From positions 3,968,001-4,032,000 of the forward strand of contig NC_063019.1 in NCBI RefSeq assembly GCF_020509005.1: a DNA stretch of 64,000 nt, given 5' to 3'. Made by a program: the position numbers and the translations under genes. This document shows positions 1 to 9,384 of this stretch, piece by piece; within the stretch, counting starts at the first letter, position 1, and each line of letters opens with the position of its first letter. The DNA is from Fulvia fulva (Eukaryota > Ascomycota > Dothideomycetes > Mycosphaerellales > Mycosphaerellaceae). The notes under the pieces were generated by a model. It saw only the letters and a list, made by a program, of their open reading frames with translations. It was not told where the DNA came from and did not search any database.

Positions 1-483
1 TCCTTCTTCAGAGTAGGTCCATGGGGATGGCACCGAGTCACGGTCACGGGTCCATGGATGTGGACATGGCATGCGATCTCTTCACGGCCACTGTAGACAG
101 TTGGCGTTTCTGGTGCGGGCAGCAGGCAACCAAGCCTGGATATGAACGGTCACGGCACCTACAGTATCAGCAGCCAAGAATGACAGTCACTCACATGCAA
201 CTTAAGGAGCAACTTCAAGAGCCTTCGAGGGGCAAGTCGTATTAGCATTCAACTCAAGTACAGAAAGCAATCTGGGTAGACCAACCATTTCAACACCAAC
301 GCTCCCTAGACTCCCCGCAGTGCCCAATCTCAGTCGTGATTCATCGCCCTTCGCTCCATCCGCACGATCTCGAAGCCGCGGCTTCAGCGTCTCATCATGC
401 TTCTGCTATGCTGTCACAAGCAGCATTTGCCCAACCACAGCACAGTGCTTCTGACTCCGCTTGTCCCCACTTCCAACCAGCAC
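1..483. other. No supported gene (window edge to Dib1)
   Basis: Short open frames exist here but have no recognisable protein. The part next to position 484 is expected to be the 3' untranslated region of the minus-strand Dib1 gene. I see no RNA gene or repeat. Confidence 0.5.
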
Positions 484-915
484 CTAGTACCTATACCTCG
501 TGGAATAGTCCTTCGGTGACACCACAAGACCCCGTCCCTTCTTCGCGCCCTTGTAAATCGTCTCAATAATATCAATCAACTCCTGCTTGTCCTCCAGCAC
601 CCAGTTCAACTTGTTATTATTTCCCGTGCCGAAATCGCACATCATGTGCTTGTTCCTGAAGAAGAACATGAGGGTGACGGTATCGTAGAGCTCGTACATC
701 TGCTTGAAGTCGGGCACTTGGTCGAGATCGCAGACGTAGATGACGGCGAAGTTCTTGACGCGGTCGGCGATTTTGTAGAGGACTTCGTCTTGGCGCATGC
801 AGTCCGGGTCCCAGTCGCGGCCGAAGCGGATGACGACGAGGCGATCTTCTTCGGACATGATGGCTTGGTCGACGTGCCAGCCGGTGACGAGATGGGGGAT
901 CACGACGGAGCCCAT
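484..915 (-). CDS. DIB1: Dib1/Dim1 U5 snRNP thioredoxin-like protein
   Basis: A single-exon frame of 143 residues, the usual length for this family. The protein is a thioredoxin-fold component of the U4/U6.U5 tri-snRNP and is needed before the spliceosome is activated in the nucleus. It matches the family from end to end by eye: the N-terminal GWHVDQAI, SEEDRLVVIRFGRDWD near residues 22-37, a central VPDFKQMYELYD, FFFRNKHMM, GTGNNNKLNW, and the C-terminal KGRGLVVSPKDYSTRYRY. As usual in this family, the thioredoxin redox Cys pair is absent. The start is the first ATG of the frame and gives the expected family length. It is transcribed away from the U2A' gene (Lea1) about 385 bp upstream, so both splicing genes share one intergenic region. 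Confidence 0.96.
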   Translation of the reverse strand: MGSVVIPHLVTGWHVDQAIMSEEDRLVVIRFGRDWDPDCMRQDEVLYKIADRVKNFAVIYVCDLDQVPDFKQMYELYDTVTLMFFFRNKHMMCDFGTGNNNKLNWVLEDKQELIDIIETIYKGAKKGRGLVVSPKDYSTRYRY

Positions 916-1300
916 GGTGGTGGAGGTGGTGGGGTGTGATCGATGGTGATGTGGTGGTTGTCTTTGCGCGTGAGAGTTGGTTCGGTGTGATAATGAGTCG
1001 CTCTTTGACTGTGTGTTGAGGTTGAGGTTGTCGTGAGAAGAAAGTGTGTGTATGTAGGAAAGAAGGAGAAGTCTTGTGGAAGAAGACTCACAGGTGGTGG
1101 CAGATGGTGAAGTCGGAGCTTGTCATGCAGATTCGCCGATGAGGCTCTTTGAAGTTCAGAACCGGCTCGATGATTTCTTCTACGCCCTCGCGTGCTTCAC
1201 TACCCTGCCATATCGCTGTCGCATTACACACTACGCTGGTCCCGGTACATTCTGATCACCTTCCTGACTCTCACGCGACCAATCCCCACCTGATCACAAG
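916..1300. promoter_or_regulatory. Shared promoter region of DIB1 and LEA1
   Basis: This 385-bp spacer lies between the divergent start codons of two spliceosome genes and must hold both promoters and 5' leaders. It contains a purine/pyrimidine-skewed GT-rich stretch (about 910-1060) but I see no clear TATA box. Co-regulation is an inference from layout only. Confidence 0.5.
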
Positions 1301-2225
1301 ATGAGGCTCACGGCAGAGCTGATCACGAATTCTCTCTCATACAACAACGCATTAAACGAGCGCGAACTCGACCTACGAGGTATGGACTGCCCAGACGATG
1401 CCCTGAGAGGGACAGATACTACACTTTGTCAAGAGCTAGTTGATTCATAGTGAACACAAGGGCACAAAATTCCTGGCGTCGAGAACTTGGGTGTCGCAAA
1501 AGTGAGTCTACCAGTCTACGGAAGGCAGTGACTGTTCTAACACTCTGGTCAGGACCAAGAATGCATCGACTTCACCGATAACAACATCTCCATGCTCGGC
1601 AACTTCCCACTATCGAACCGACTGCAGACGCTGCTATGCGCGAAGAATCGCATATCCACCATCTCCGAGAACATGTCGAAAAGCGTGCCGAACCTCCACA
1701 CGCTCGTCCTCACAGAAAACCACATCAACGAGCTGGCAGACTTGGATTCGTTGCAGGGCTTCACGAAGTTGACATATCTGAGCTTGAAGGAGAACCCAGT
1801 GGCAGAGAAAGAGGTAAGGGCAACAGAGGCAGACATGGAAGGAGCGATTGCTGATTATGTGGCAGAACTACAGATACTGGGTACTCTGGCGGTGTCCTTC
1901 AGTCCGCTTTCTTGATTTCCAGAAGGTCAAGGATGCCGAGCGGAAGAGGGCCGCCGAGCTGTTCGGCACCAAAGACGCACCTACAGAACTTGCACAACAG
2001 ATCATTGCGACACGATCGAAGGGCTCCAGTTTCGGAGGTGCGCCTACGGCGAACGGCAACGGCAGCAGCAAGAAGATGAAGATCACGGACGAGGAGAAAA
2101 AACGCTTTCAGATCCTCGTTAAGAAAGCGAAGACACTTGCCGAAGTACAGCGTCTCGAAAAGGCGTTGAACGAAGGGCGACTTCCCACTGGAGTCATGGG
2201 TGGCGAGGCTATGGATGAGACCTGA
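1301..2225 (+). CDS. LEA1: U2 snRNP A' protein (leucine-rich repeat), Lea1
   Basis: Four exons by hand: 1301-1379, 1462-1501, 1553-1813, 1866-2225, about 246 residues. The product is U2A', which binds U2B'' and U2 snRNA in the spliceosome. It starts MRLTAELI and continues ERELDLRG / HKIPGVENLGVAK / DQECIDFTDNNI, then leucine-rich repeats (FPLSNRLQTLL, LHTLVLTENHI, LTYLSLKENPV) and the capping segment YRYWVLWRCPSVRFLDFQKV, then a charged tail. Introns are short (52-82 nt). Oddity: with canonical GT-AG sites the exon 2/exon 3 junction is one base short for the frame (GCA AA, then GTGAGT, against GAC CAA after the acceptor). Either a base is missing in the A run at 1499-1501 or the splice site is unusual. 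Identity is firm; this junction is not. Confidence 0.88.
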
Positions 2226-2716
2226 ACACTGAGCAGTATCGCCAAGAGCAGCTTGATAAGGAGCTAGCGAGCCTTGGTCTCTACTTCGACACGACATGGA
2301 TGGTGCCTCTGGCGTCCCAGATGACTTCGCCCCAGCCGACAACTGGCAGCCACTCTATACTGGCGAGGCTTGAGTGGAGAGGCATGCTTGTTTTGCATGC
2401 TAGACTCGGAAGGAACGCGGCATATTATGCTCCAGTGGAAGGAGCGAAAGAGCATGGGGAAAGACACGACTTTTAACATCTGGCAGGAGATGGCCAAGGT
2501 AGAGCACACGCTATAGCACCACCAATGCAAAGACTGATGAACCACACAGATCGGATCCCATCTCCCATTACTCCGCGAGCGCAGCTTCACGCGCGTCTCG
2601 TTCTATGTTATGATACCCAACGCTAAGATGCCAATGTGTTGTACAGAGTCGTCTCCATATCCTTTCCCACGGCCATCACCACACCCGGTATCCTACACCC
2701 ACAACACCTGCTCAGA
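2226..2716. other. Convergent 3' intergenic region
   Basis: The spacer lies between the 3' ends of LEA1 (plus) and the unknown minus-strand gene. Open frames here do not resemble proteins. It presumably holds both 3' untranslated regions. Confidence 0.4.
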
Positions 2717-3440
2717 TCAAAACTTTCCAATCCCACCCTTGGCACTATCGTCCCTACTGTCAAGGCTCTCCTCACTCATCTTATACCCCCTCGCCTGTCC
2801 CCTCTTGATCCCACCCACATCACTCGGCGGAGCAACTCCACTCACATCAGTCCGACTCCCCTCCATCAACCTCCTCATCTCCACATCCTCCTCCCCCACC
2901 AACCCCCCACCCGCCGAATGCTTCCTCGACCCAGTGAGAGTCTCACTCAACTTCCTCGCATGACTAACCACCCTCTGGCCCGCCGAAAGCGACAAACGAC
3001 TCGGCGCCGCCCGCGGCTGCGTAAACTGCTCGTACGTGAGTCTAGTCGCAGTGGCAGGCCGTTCCGCGAATTGCGAGGAAGGGGAGGATTGCAGGGGTCG
3101 GAGGTCGTTGAACATGGCGATGGCGTCTTCTTGTTGTTTTCGGCGGTAACGGTCTTGGAGTTCCGGGTCGAGGCCGATTATGTTTATTTCGTGCCGGCGG
3201 AAGTTGGTTGGTGAGGACTGTGGAGAGGGGGATATGGTTAGAGGTGGGGTTGGTGGGGCTTGGGGGAGAGGGTGGTGAGGAAGGAAGAAGGGGGACACTT
3301 ACAATCTGCAATGGTTTCCTGGGATACTCATCTTCATCGTCTGATGCGTCGCTGGAGCCGCAGCAGAGGAACATGCTTTTCCAGAAGGATGGTTTCGATG
3401 ACTGTTGTTGTTGTTGATCGGTCGTAGTACTTGTTGACAT
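2717..3440 (-). CDS. Unknown fungal protein, two exons
   Basis: Exon 1 is 3303-3440 and exon 2 is 2717-3217. They are joined over an 85-nt GTAAGT...ACAG intron in phase 0, giving about 212 residues. I do not recognise a family. The N-terminus is Thr/Gln-rich (MSTSTTTDQQQQQ) and is followed by FWKSMFLCCGSSDASDDEDEYP. That is a hydrophobic patch with adjacent cysteines and an acidic stretch, which could be lipid-modified (inference). Exon 2 opens with SSPTNFRRHEINIIGLDPELQ, the best-ordered part, then runs RRKQQEDAIAMFNDLRP and a Ser/Arg-rich tail. There is no signal peptide or clear membrane helix. The clean splice and continuous frame support a real gene; function is unknown. Confidence 0.72.
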
Positions 3441-4944
3441 CTTCAGAAAGAAAGAGCTGCGCTTTGCGTTTGTTTAAACCCCCACCGACGTCCACGCTGT
3501 CTCAAAGTCTCAGCAATAGCCTGAGTCGTGTCTCGAAACGGGGTATAATTCCAGATGCAGCCTTTGTTGGATGCGCCAGGGTCCCTGATGCACGGGCGGG
3601 AGGCGGCTGTAGAGACAGTTTCGCGGGCCAGGCGAGTGGGGCTTGAGGTGTCGGATATGTTGCAGTGATCTGATCTGATCTTGTGTAGGCGATTGTCGTG
3701 CTTGGAAGACGCGTCGTGATTCGCATGGTTTGATGAAGCCTTGGGTCCAGAACGGGGTCAGGTGAAGGTTCAAGAACAAAGACACGGGATATAGAACAAA
3801 CGATGGCACGTATAATGAAGCGTGCAGTGCGGTGCGGTGCGGTGCGCTGGAGCCGGTAAGATGGGGTAATGAGTAATGGAAGTGTGTGTACAGCACAGGC
3901 AGACTGTGCAGCGAAGGTACAGCCGATTGTCGAATATGATGAGGTACAGTTCGTCGGTACGGTACCTATATCAAAGGCTCTCCCCAGCTTTGTGCGTGCC
4001 GTGCCTTGTGTCGCCTTCGCCGTGCTGTGCTGTGCTGCAGTCCAGTTGAACTGACTAGTCGTGCCTGTAAACTGTGCTGTAATGTAATACCACTGATGAG
4101 AGGGACAAGCTTGTGCCTGTCTTGATGAGATTGGTGTGACAAGAACTTAGTAACTTCAAAGATCGTCCTTGCTTGAATGGGAGAGTACAGTGAATGCGTT
4201 AGTTGCCCGTAGCGATTAGGTGTACATTCTTTGCGTGGGTGGGTAGGAGCCAGCCATGTGAGACCCGGTCCCGCTTTCGTTGGAATGTTGCAGGGCCACA
4301 AAAGAGACGTTGGCGCTGTGGCGCATCGTGGGTACAATCATGTACTTGACTTTCTTGCTACACCTTGACGTCGATCGTGCGAGGGTGTGTGGTGAGGAAC
4401 GTGCTGGGGTGTGTGAGTGCTTGTGCTTGGGATTCGGTCGCGGGAGGGCCTGTCTTCCGATCGATTCACCTATAGCACAAACGTCATCATAATCAGTACA
4501 TGTAAGTCTTCTTGCCCGTTTCACAGTTACCAAGGAGGCGATAAGTCATGGAGAAAATGTCTCCAAAGAGAGTTCTTCTGGAAAACAGCTTCGAATAGTC
4601 TACGCCACATTTCGCAACATGAATCGCTGAGGCTGGAGAAATCATCTCACAATCTCCTACCACGCCTACACACTCCAGCTCCACTTGCATGTCGTCTTTG
4701 TGCTACATGCCTTGCAGGGCACGCAGGGGTGGCACGAACGCGTCGCGCGTCGCCAAGGCCCACTCGATCGCTTCGTTTCACAGATCGCCAGTCATGGGTC
4801 TCATGCTGAAACCTGCATGCTCGGCCGTGGCTCCGTATGCAGGTCTGCGCATATAAGGATGAATTGCATTCCTGCCGCGACATTGCAAGGTACTGCCGAG
4901 CATATCAGAGCCTCATTGCGATGATTTATAATTGATGCAGGCGT
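3441..4944. other. Long intergenic stretch with short GC-rich repeats
   Basis: No supported gene in 1.5 kb. It includes three perfect GGTGC units at 3831-3845 and a run of GTGCT units near 4020-4036. The left part is the upstream region of the minus-strand unknown gene; the right part precedes the 3' end of the aldehyde dehydrogenase. Confidence 0.45.
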
Positions 4945-6409
4945 TCATTTTGGGTGGTCCTTGACGTGGTAGCTCTTCAGCTTCACGAACTGGTCAAAGC
5001 CGAATCGTGACAGTGTCTGGCCTTTGCCGCTGTCTTTCCACCCGATCCATGCGAGATCTGGAGCTGGGTAGTCTGCACGGTTGACGAAGACGGTACCGGC
5101 TTCGACATCGTCTGCGAGCTCGTTGGCCTTTGCGACATCTTTGGTCCAGATGGAGGCGGTCAGACCGAATTGGTTGTCGTTCATCCATTCGACAGCTTGC
5201 TCGTCCGAGTCCACGCGGAGAACTGGAATGACGGGGCCAAACGTCTCGTCTTGCATGACTTGCATGTCTTGCTTGACCTCGGTGAGCAGGGCTGGAGCAA
5301 CATAGTTGCCGTCGGCAGGTGGATTCTTGAAGGAGGCGTTCTGAGGTGTGGCATCGTGAGCGCCCTGCTTGATGGCGTTCTGGACGTGTTCCTTGACACG
5401 CTGAGCAGCGGCTTTGCTGACGACAGGTCCGACGTGAGTGCCCTTGTCGCTTGGATGGCCGAGCTGGTAGCCTGCGAGTACCTTCTGCACCTCGTTCACA
5501 AACTCGTCGTGCACATCTTTGTGGACGTAGACGCGCTCGAGACTGCAGCAGGACTGACCAGAGTTGAAGACGGCTCCATCTACGATTTCTCCGGCAGCCC
5601 AAGCAAGGTCGACATCAGAGCGGACGTAAGCAGGGTCTTTGCCGCCTAGCTCGAGACCGACACGGCAGTCAACTCGTCCTGCAGCAGCCTTCTGCACGGC
5701 CAGACCACCAGGAACAGATCCAGTGAAGCAGACGAGCTGAATCTCGGGTGCCTGGACGAGCTTCTCGATCTTGCCGAAGTCGCCGCAGTGGAAGAGTTGG
5801 ATGACATCCTTGTCAAGGCCAGCTTCGACGAAGGCTCTCTGGACTTGCTCAGCAGTGGTTGGGGTCTGAGGCGACGGCTTGAGGATGACACTGTCACCGG
5901 CCAGGAGCGCTGGCACCAGAGAGTTTACTAGCGTCAGATATGGGTACTGTGCACATGTTAGCAGGATGAGCAAGCATAGTATGACATAGCCAGGATCAAC
6001 TTACGTTCCACGGGAACAGAATAAGCACTGGTCCAAGAGGACACTTGCGAATGAAACGCTTGAACCCCTTCTCCGGCTCACCTGGCGTGTCTGAAAGGGC
6101 TTCCTCGCTGATCTTGAGCAAATACTCGCCTCTTGCCACAGCAGTGGTGACTTCCTTTGCAGTGAAAGCGATAGGCCTTCCCATCTGCTCTGTGATCTCC
6201 TTTGCGAGCTCATCCCGCCTACCATTGATGATCTTGAGAGCCTTCTTCACGATCTGCTGACGTTCCTGCAGTGGCGTTTTGCTGTACTTGACGAAAGCCT
6301 TCTTTGCCGTCTTGGGCAATTGTGCCAACTCGTCGTCGGTTGGGCCATCGCGCTCAACGACGGGCTTGTTGGTTGTGGGAGAGATGGTTGTGATCTTCTC
6401 GACGGCCAT
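4945..6409 (-). CDS. Aldehyde dehydrogenase family protein
   Basis: Exon 1 is 6005-6409 and exon 2 is 4945-5946, joined over a 58-nt GTAAGT...ACAG intron in phase 0, giving 468 residues. The enzyme oxidises an aldehyde to an acid with NAD(P)+. Family marks are visible: LFPWNYPYLTL with the NAD-binding Asn across the splice, KPSPQTP, FTGSVPGG, the general-base Glu in LELGGKDPAY, the catalytic Cys in NSGQSCCSLERVYV, and ETFGPVIPVLRV. There is no signal peptide or clear mitochondrial leader, so a cytosolic place is likely. The layout resembles fungal succinate-semialdehyde or broad-range enzymes, but the substrate cannot be read from the sequence. It diverges from the NADH dehydrogenase gene across 355 bp. 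Confidence 0.93.
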
Positions 6410-6764
6410 GTTTGTGTGATGTAGTAGAGGAGTGTATTGGTGATACAGTCATATACAGTAGTCTATCGTTGGCCGTCGATGGCAGGCTTTGAACCTTTGA
6501 AGCAGCGGACCAGAATCGGAGCAATGACGTGGGCGAGCAACAGCTGCAACAACATTGAACTTTCCGTGGCATCCGTCGGGTTGTCTCCTACGAGTAGTGT
6601 AGCATTGTTTCTCGTCCTCCTGTTTCCTCTCATCGCCGTAGGCTGTCTGCGGCACGCCAGTCGTTCACTTTCTCGGTCCCACACCTGATCTTGGTCCCGC
6701 AGCAACAACATCCCCGACATTGAGCAGTAGATAGAGCTTCGATGCGCTAACTGCGCGCCTAAGA
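6410..6764. promoter_or_regulatory. Divergent promoter between aldehyde dehydrogenase and NADH dehydrogenase
   Basis: The spacer between two start codons on opposite strands holds both promoters. One neighbour makes NADH and the other oxidises it, so shared control is plausible but untested. I see no clear TATA box. Confidence 0.45.
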
Positions 6765-8931
6765 ATGCTTCCTACATGTACGCAGCGAGCCTTGGCCGGC
6801 TCTGCTCGCTCGTCTCTCCTTCACGCGCAGATCCAGCAGGCCACGCGCCAACACAGACCCAATGCCTTCGCGCAGACGGCACAGGACGCCGCGAAACGAG
6901 CGATGACCACCCAGCCACCACCACCACGACAGATGCTACGAACAGTACGCCGCAATGCCCGTCAACAAGCTCCCACCACCAAGTACATCCACGCGCGATG
7001 GGCGTCAGGTCGGATCGAGAAGGCGACAGAAACCGTGCAGCCCCGACCACCATCACGCATAGTGCAATTGGCATACAAACCGGCCGCAGCACTGGGTCTC
7101 TTCGTGGCAATCAGTGGTGGTCTTGTTGTGGCATTCTTCATCTTCGATGCTACCACCTACCGAGATGGCCCACAGGCCATCGACATGTCAGTGTCGGAGC
7201 TGGCATTGAGCCCGCGCAAAGGTGGCCCGAAGAACCTTCCGATCGCAGAGTACTTCATCGACGATGAGGAGGATCCGGACATGCTGGAGCAAAAGCACAA
7301 GCCGAAATTGCTCATCCTGGGCACAGGCTGGGGCAGCATAGCAATGCTCAAGCAGCTCATACCTGGCGAGTACCACGTCACCGTAGTCTCGCCATCGAAC
7401 CACTTCCTCTTCACGCCCATGCTACCTTCCGCGACAGTCGGCACCCTCGAGTTTAGGAGTTTGGTAGAGCCTGTCAGAAAGATCATCCGACGCGTCAAGG
7501 GACACTTCATCAAGGCGTCAGCGGTGGATGTGGACTTTAGTAACAAGCTACTTGAGCTGGAGTCGCAGGATGCGAATGGGAACAAACAACGCTTCTACGT
7601 GCCCTACGACAAGCTGGTCATCGGTGTTGGATCGACCACGAACCCGCATGGTGTGAAGGGTCTCGAGCATTGCCACTTCCTCAAGGACATTAGCGATGCT
7701 CGCAAGATCCGAAATAGGGTCATCCAGAACCTCGAAGTCGCTTCATTGCCTACCACACCGGACGCCGAGCGAAGAAGGCTGCTGTCTTTCGTTGTGTCTG
7801 GCGGTGGTCCAACCGGTGTAGAGTTCGCTGCAGAGCTCTACGACATGCTGAACGAGGACCTGACCAAGTTCTACCCAAAGCTTCTGCGGAATGAAATCTC
7901 GGTGCACGTTATCCAGTCTAGAGGTCACATCCTGAACACCTACGATGAAGCGCTCAGCAAGTACGCCGAAGATCGACTGGCTCACGACAATGTGGACGTA
8001 CAGACCAACGCCAGAGTGAAGGAGGTTCGAGAGGACAGCATCTTGTACACGCAAAAGGACAGCGAAGGCAAAACGATTACGAAAGAGCTGCCTATGGGAT
8101 TCTGCCTGTGGTCCACAGGTGTCTCACAGACCGAATTTGCTCAGAACCTGGCCAAGAAGTTCGATAACCAAAACAATCGCCACGCCCTCGAGACTGACAC
8201 CCATCTTCGACTAGCAGGTGCACCTCTTGGTGACGTCTATGCCATTGGCGACTGCAGCACAGTCCAGAACAACGTCTCAGATCACATCATCACATTCCTC
8301 CGCACACTGGCCTGGGAAAAGGGCACGGAGCCCGAGCACATGACCATCAGCTACAACCAGTGGTGCGAAGTAGCGAAACGCGTCAAGACCCGCTTCCCCC
8401 AAGCCAACGACCACCTCCGCCGTCTCGGCAAACTCTTCGAACAATACGACAAGGACAAGAGCGGGACCCTAGACTTTGGCGAACTCAGCGAACTCCTCAA
8501 GCAAATCGACAGCAAACTAACCTCCCTCCCGGCAACAGCACAGCGCGCCAACCAGCAGGGTGTCTACCTCGGCCGGAAGTTCAACAAGCTGGCTCAAGCA
8601 GAGTATGGCATGAAGTTGAATGAGATCTATGATGGCGATGTGGATGAGGCGGCGTATAAAGCTTTTGACTACAAGCATATGGGGAGCTTGGCGTATATTG
8701 GTAATGCGGCTATCTTTGACTTCAATGGAGTGGGGTGGGGAGGTGGGTTGCTGGCGGTGTATTTGTGGAGGAGTATTTACTTTGCGCAGAGCGTGAGTCT
8801 GAGGACGAGGATGTTGCTGGCGATGGATTGGAGTAAGAGGGCTCTTTTTGGAAGAGGTGAGTGCAGATTCAATGTTGTTGTGTGGTTGTGGTTGTGTGCT
8901 AATGTGGTATGCAGATATGATGAACTACTAG
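6765..8931 (+). CDS. External alternative NADH:ubiquinone dehydrogenase with EF-hand
   Basis: Exon 1 is 6765-8856 and a tiny last exon is 8915-8931, joined over a 58-nt intron (GTGAGT...TGCAG), giving 702 residues ending FGRDMMNY. It is a type II NADH dehydrogenase that passes electrons from NADH to ubiquinone without pumping protons. Features: an Arg/Ala/Gln-rich mitochondrial leader over about residues 1-90, one membrane helix near 108-132, a first FAD-binding Rossmann motif GTGWGS near 185, a second NADH-binding motif VSGGGPTGVEFAAEL near 344, and a calcium-binding EF-hand DKDKSGTLDFGEL near 561. The helix after the leader and the EF-hand fit the external, intermembrane-space-facing NDE class, including the calcium-responsive NDE1 of Neurospora. 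Family placement is firm; which paralogue it is remains open. Confidence 0.94.
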
Positions 8932-9384
8932 ATCGGGAATGGATAAACTGTACATTGATATGGACCCATGGCAGAAACGGGCACTCGACGTACTGAAATG
9001 GTGTAGTGCAGCTCGCATGTTGTTGTGATGTTTCTGCTGTGCGGCTCGACGCGAGGCCATCCTCACATGTGAAAGCAGAGTCCTGGACCTATCACGCTTC
9101 GCTTCACTTCACTTAACACTACTTTTTGCGCTTCTACTTCACTTCTCACCTGTTCGAAAGACAACTTGATCAGGTCCTGCATCACGGCGGGCATGTCTCC
9201 TGGTCGGCTGTTGACTACAGCGTTTGCATGCATGTGACGACAAGCATCTCATCGCACTAACGGATGGCTGCTCGCGGTATTGTGGAGCTCTCGGCCGACC
9301 ATTCTTGGATTTCATCCTCTGGACTTCCCGCCTCATCACAACATGTCACTGCTGTCCCCCAGCACAGTACATTGCACACTCGAC
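8932..9384. other. Intergenic, NADH dehydrogenase to DUF6604-like gene A
   Basis: No supported gene. Direct TTCACTT-type repeats occur near 9100-9150. An earlier in-frame ATG at 9343 could extend gene A at its N-terminus, but the paralogue argues for 9385. Confidence 0.4.

Noticed and set aside
5170..5649. Plus-strand frame of 159 codons
   Set aside because: It is antisense to the aldehyde dehydrogenase, whose motifs explain the sequence.
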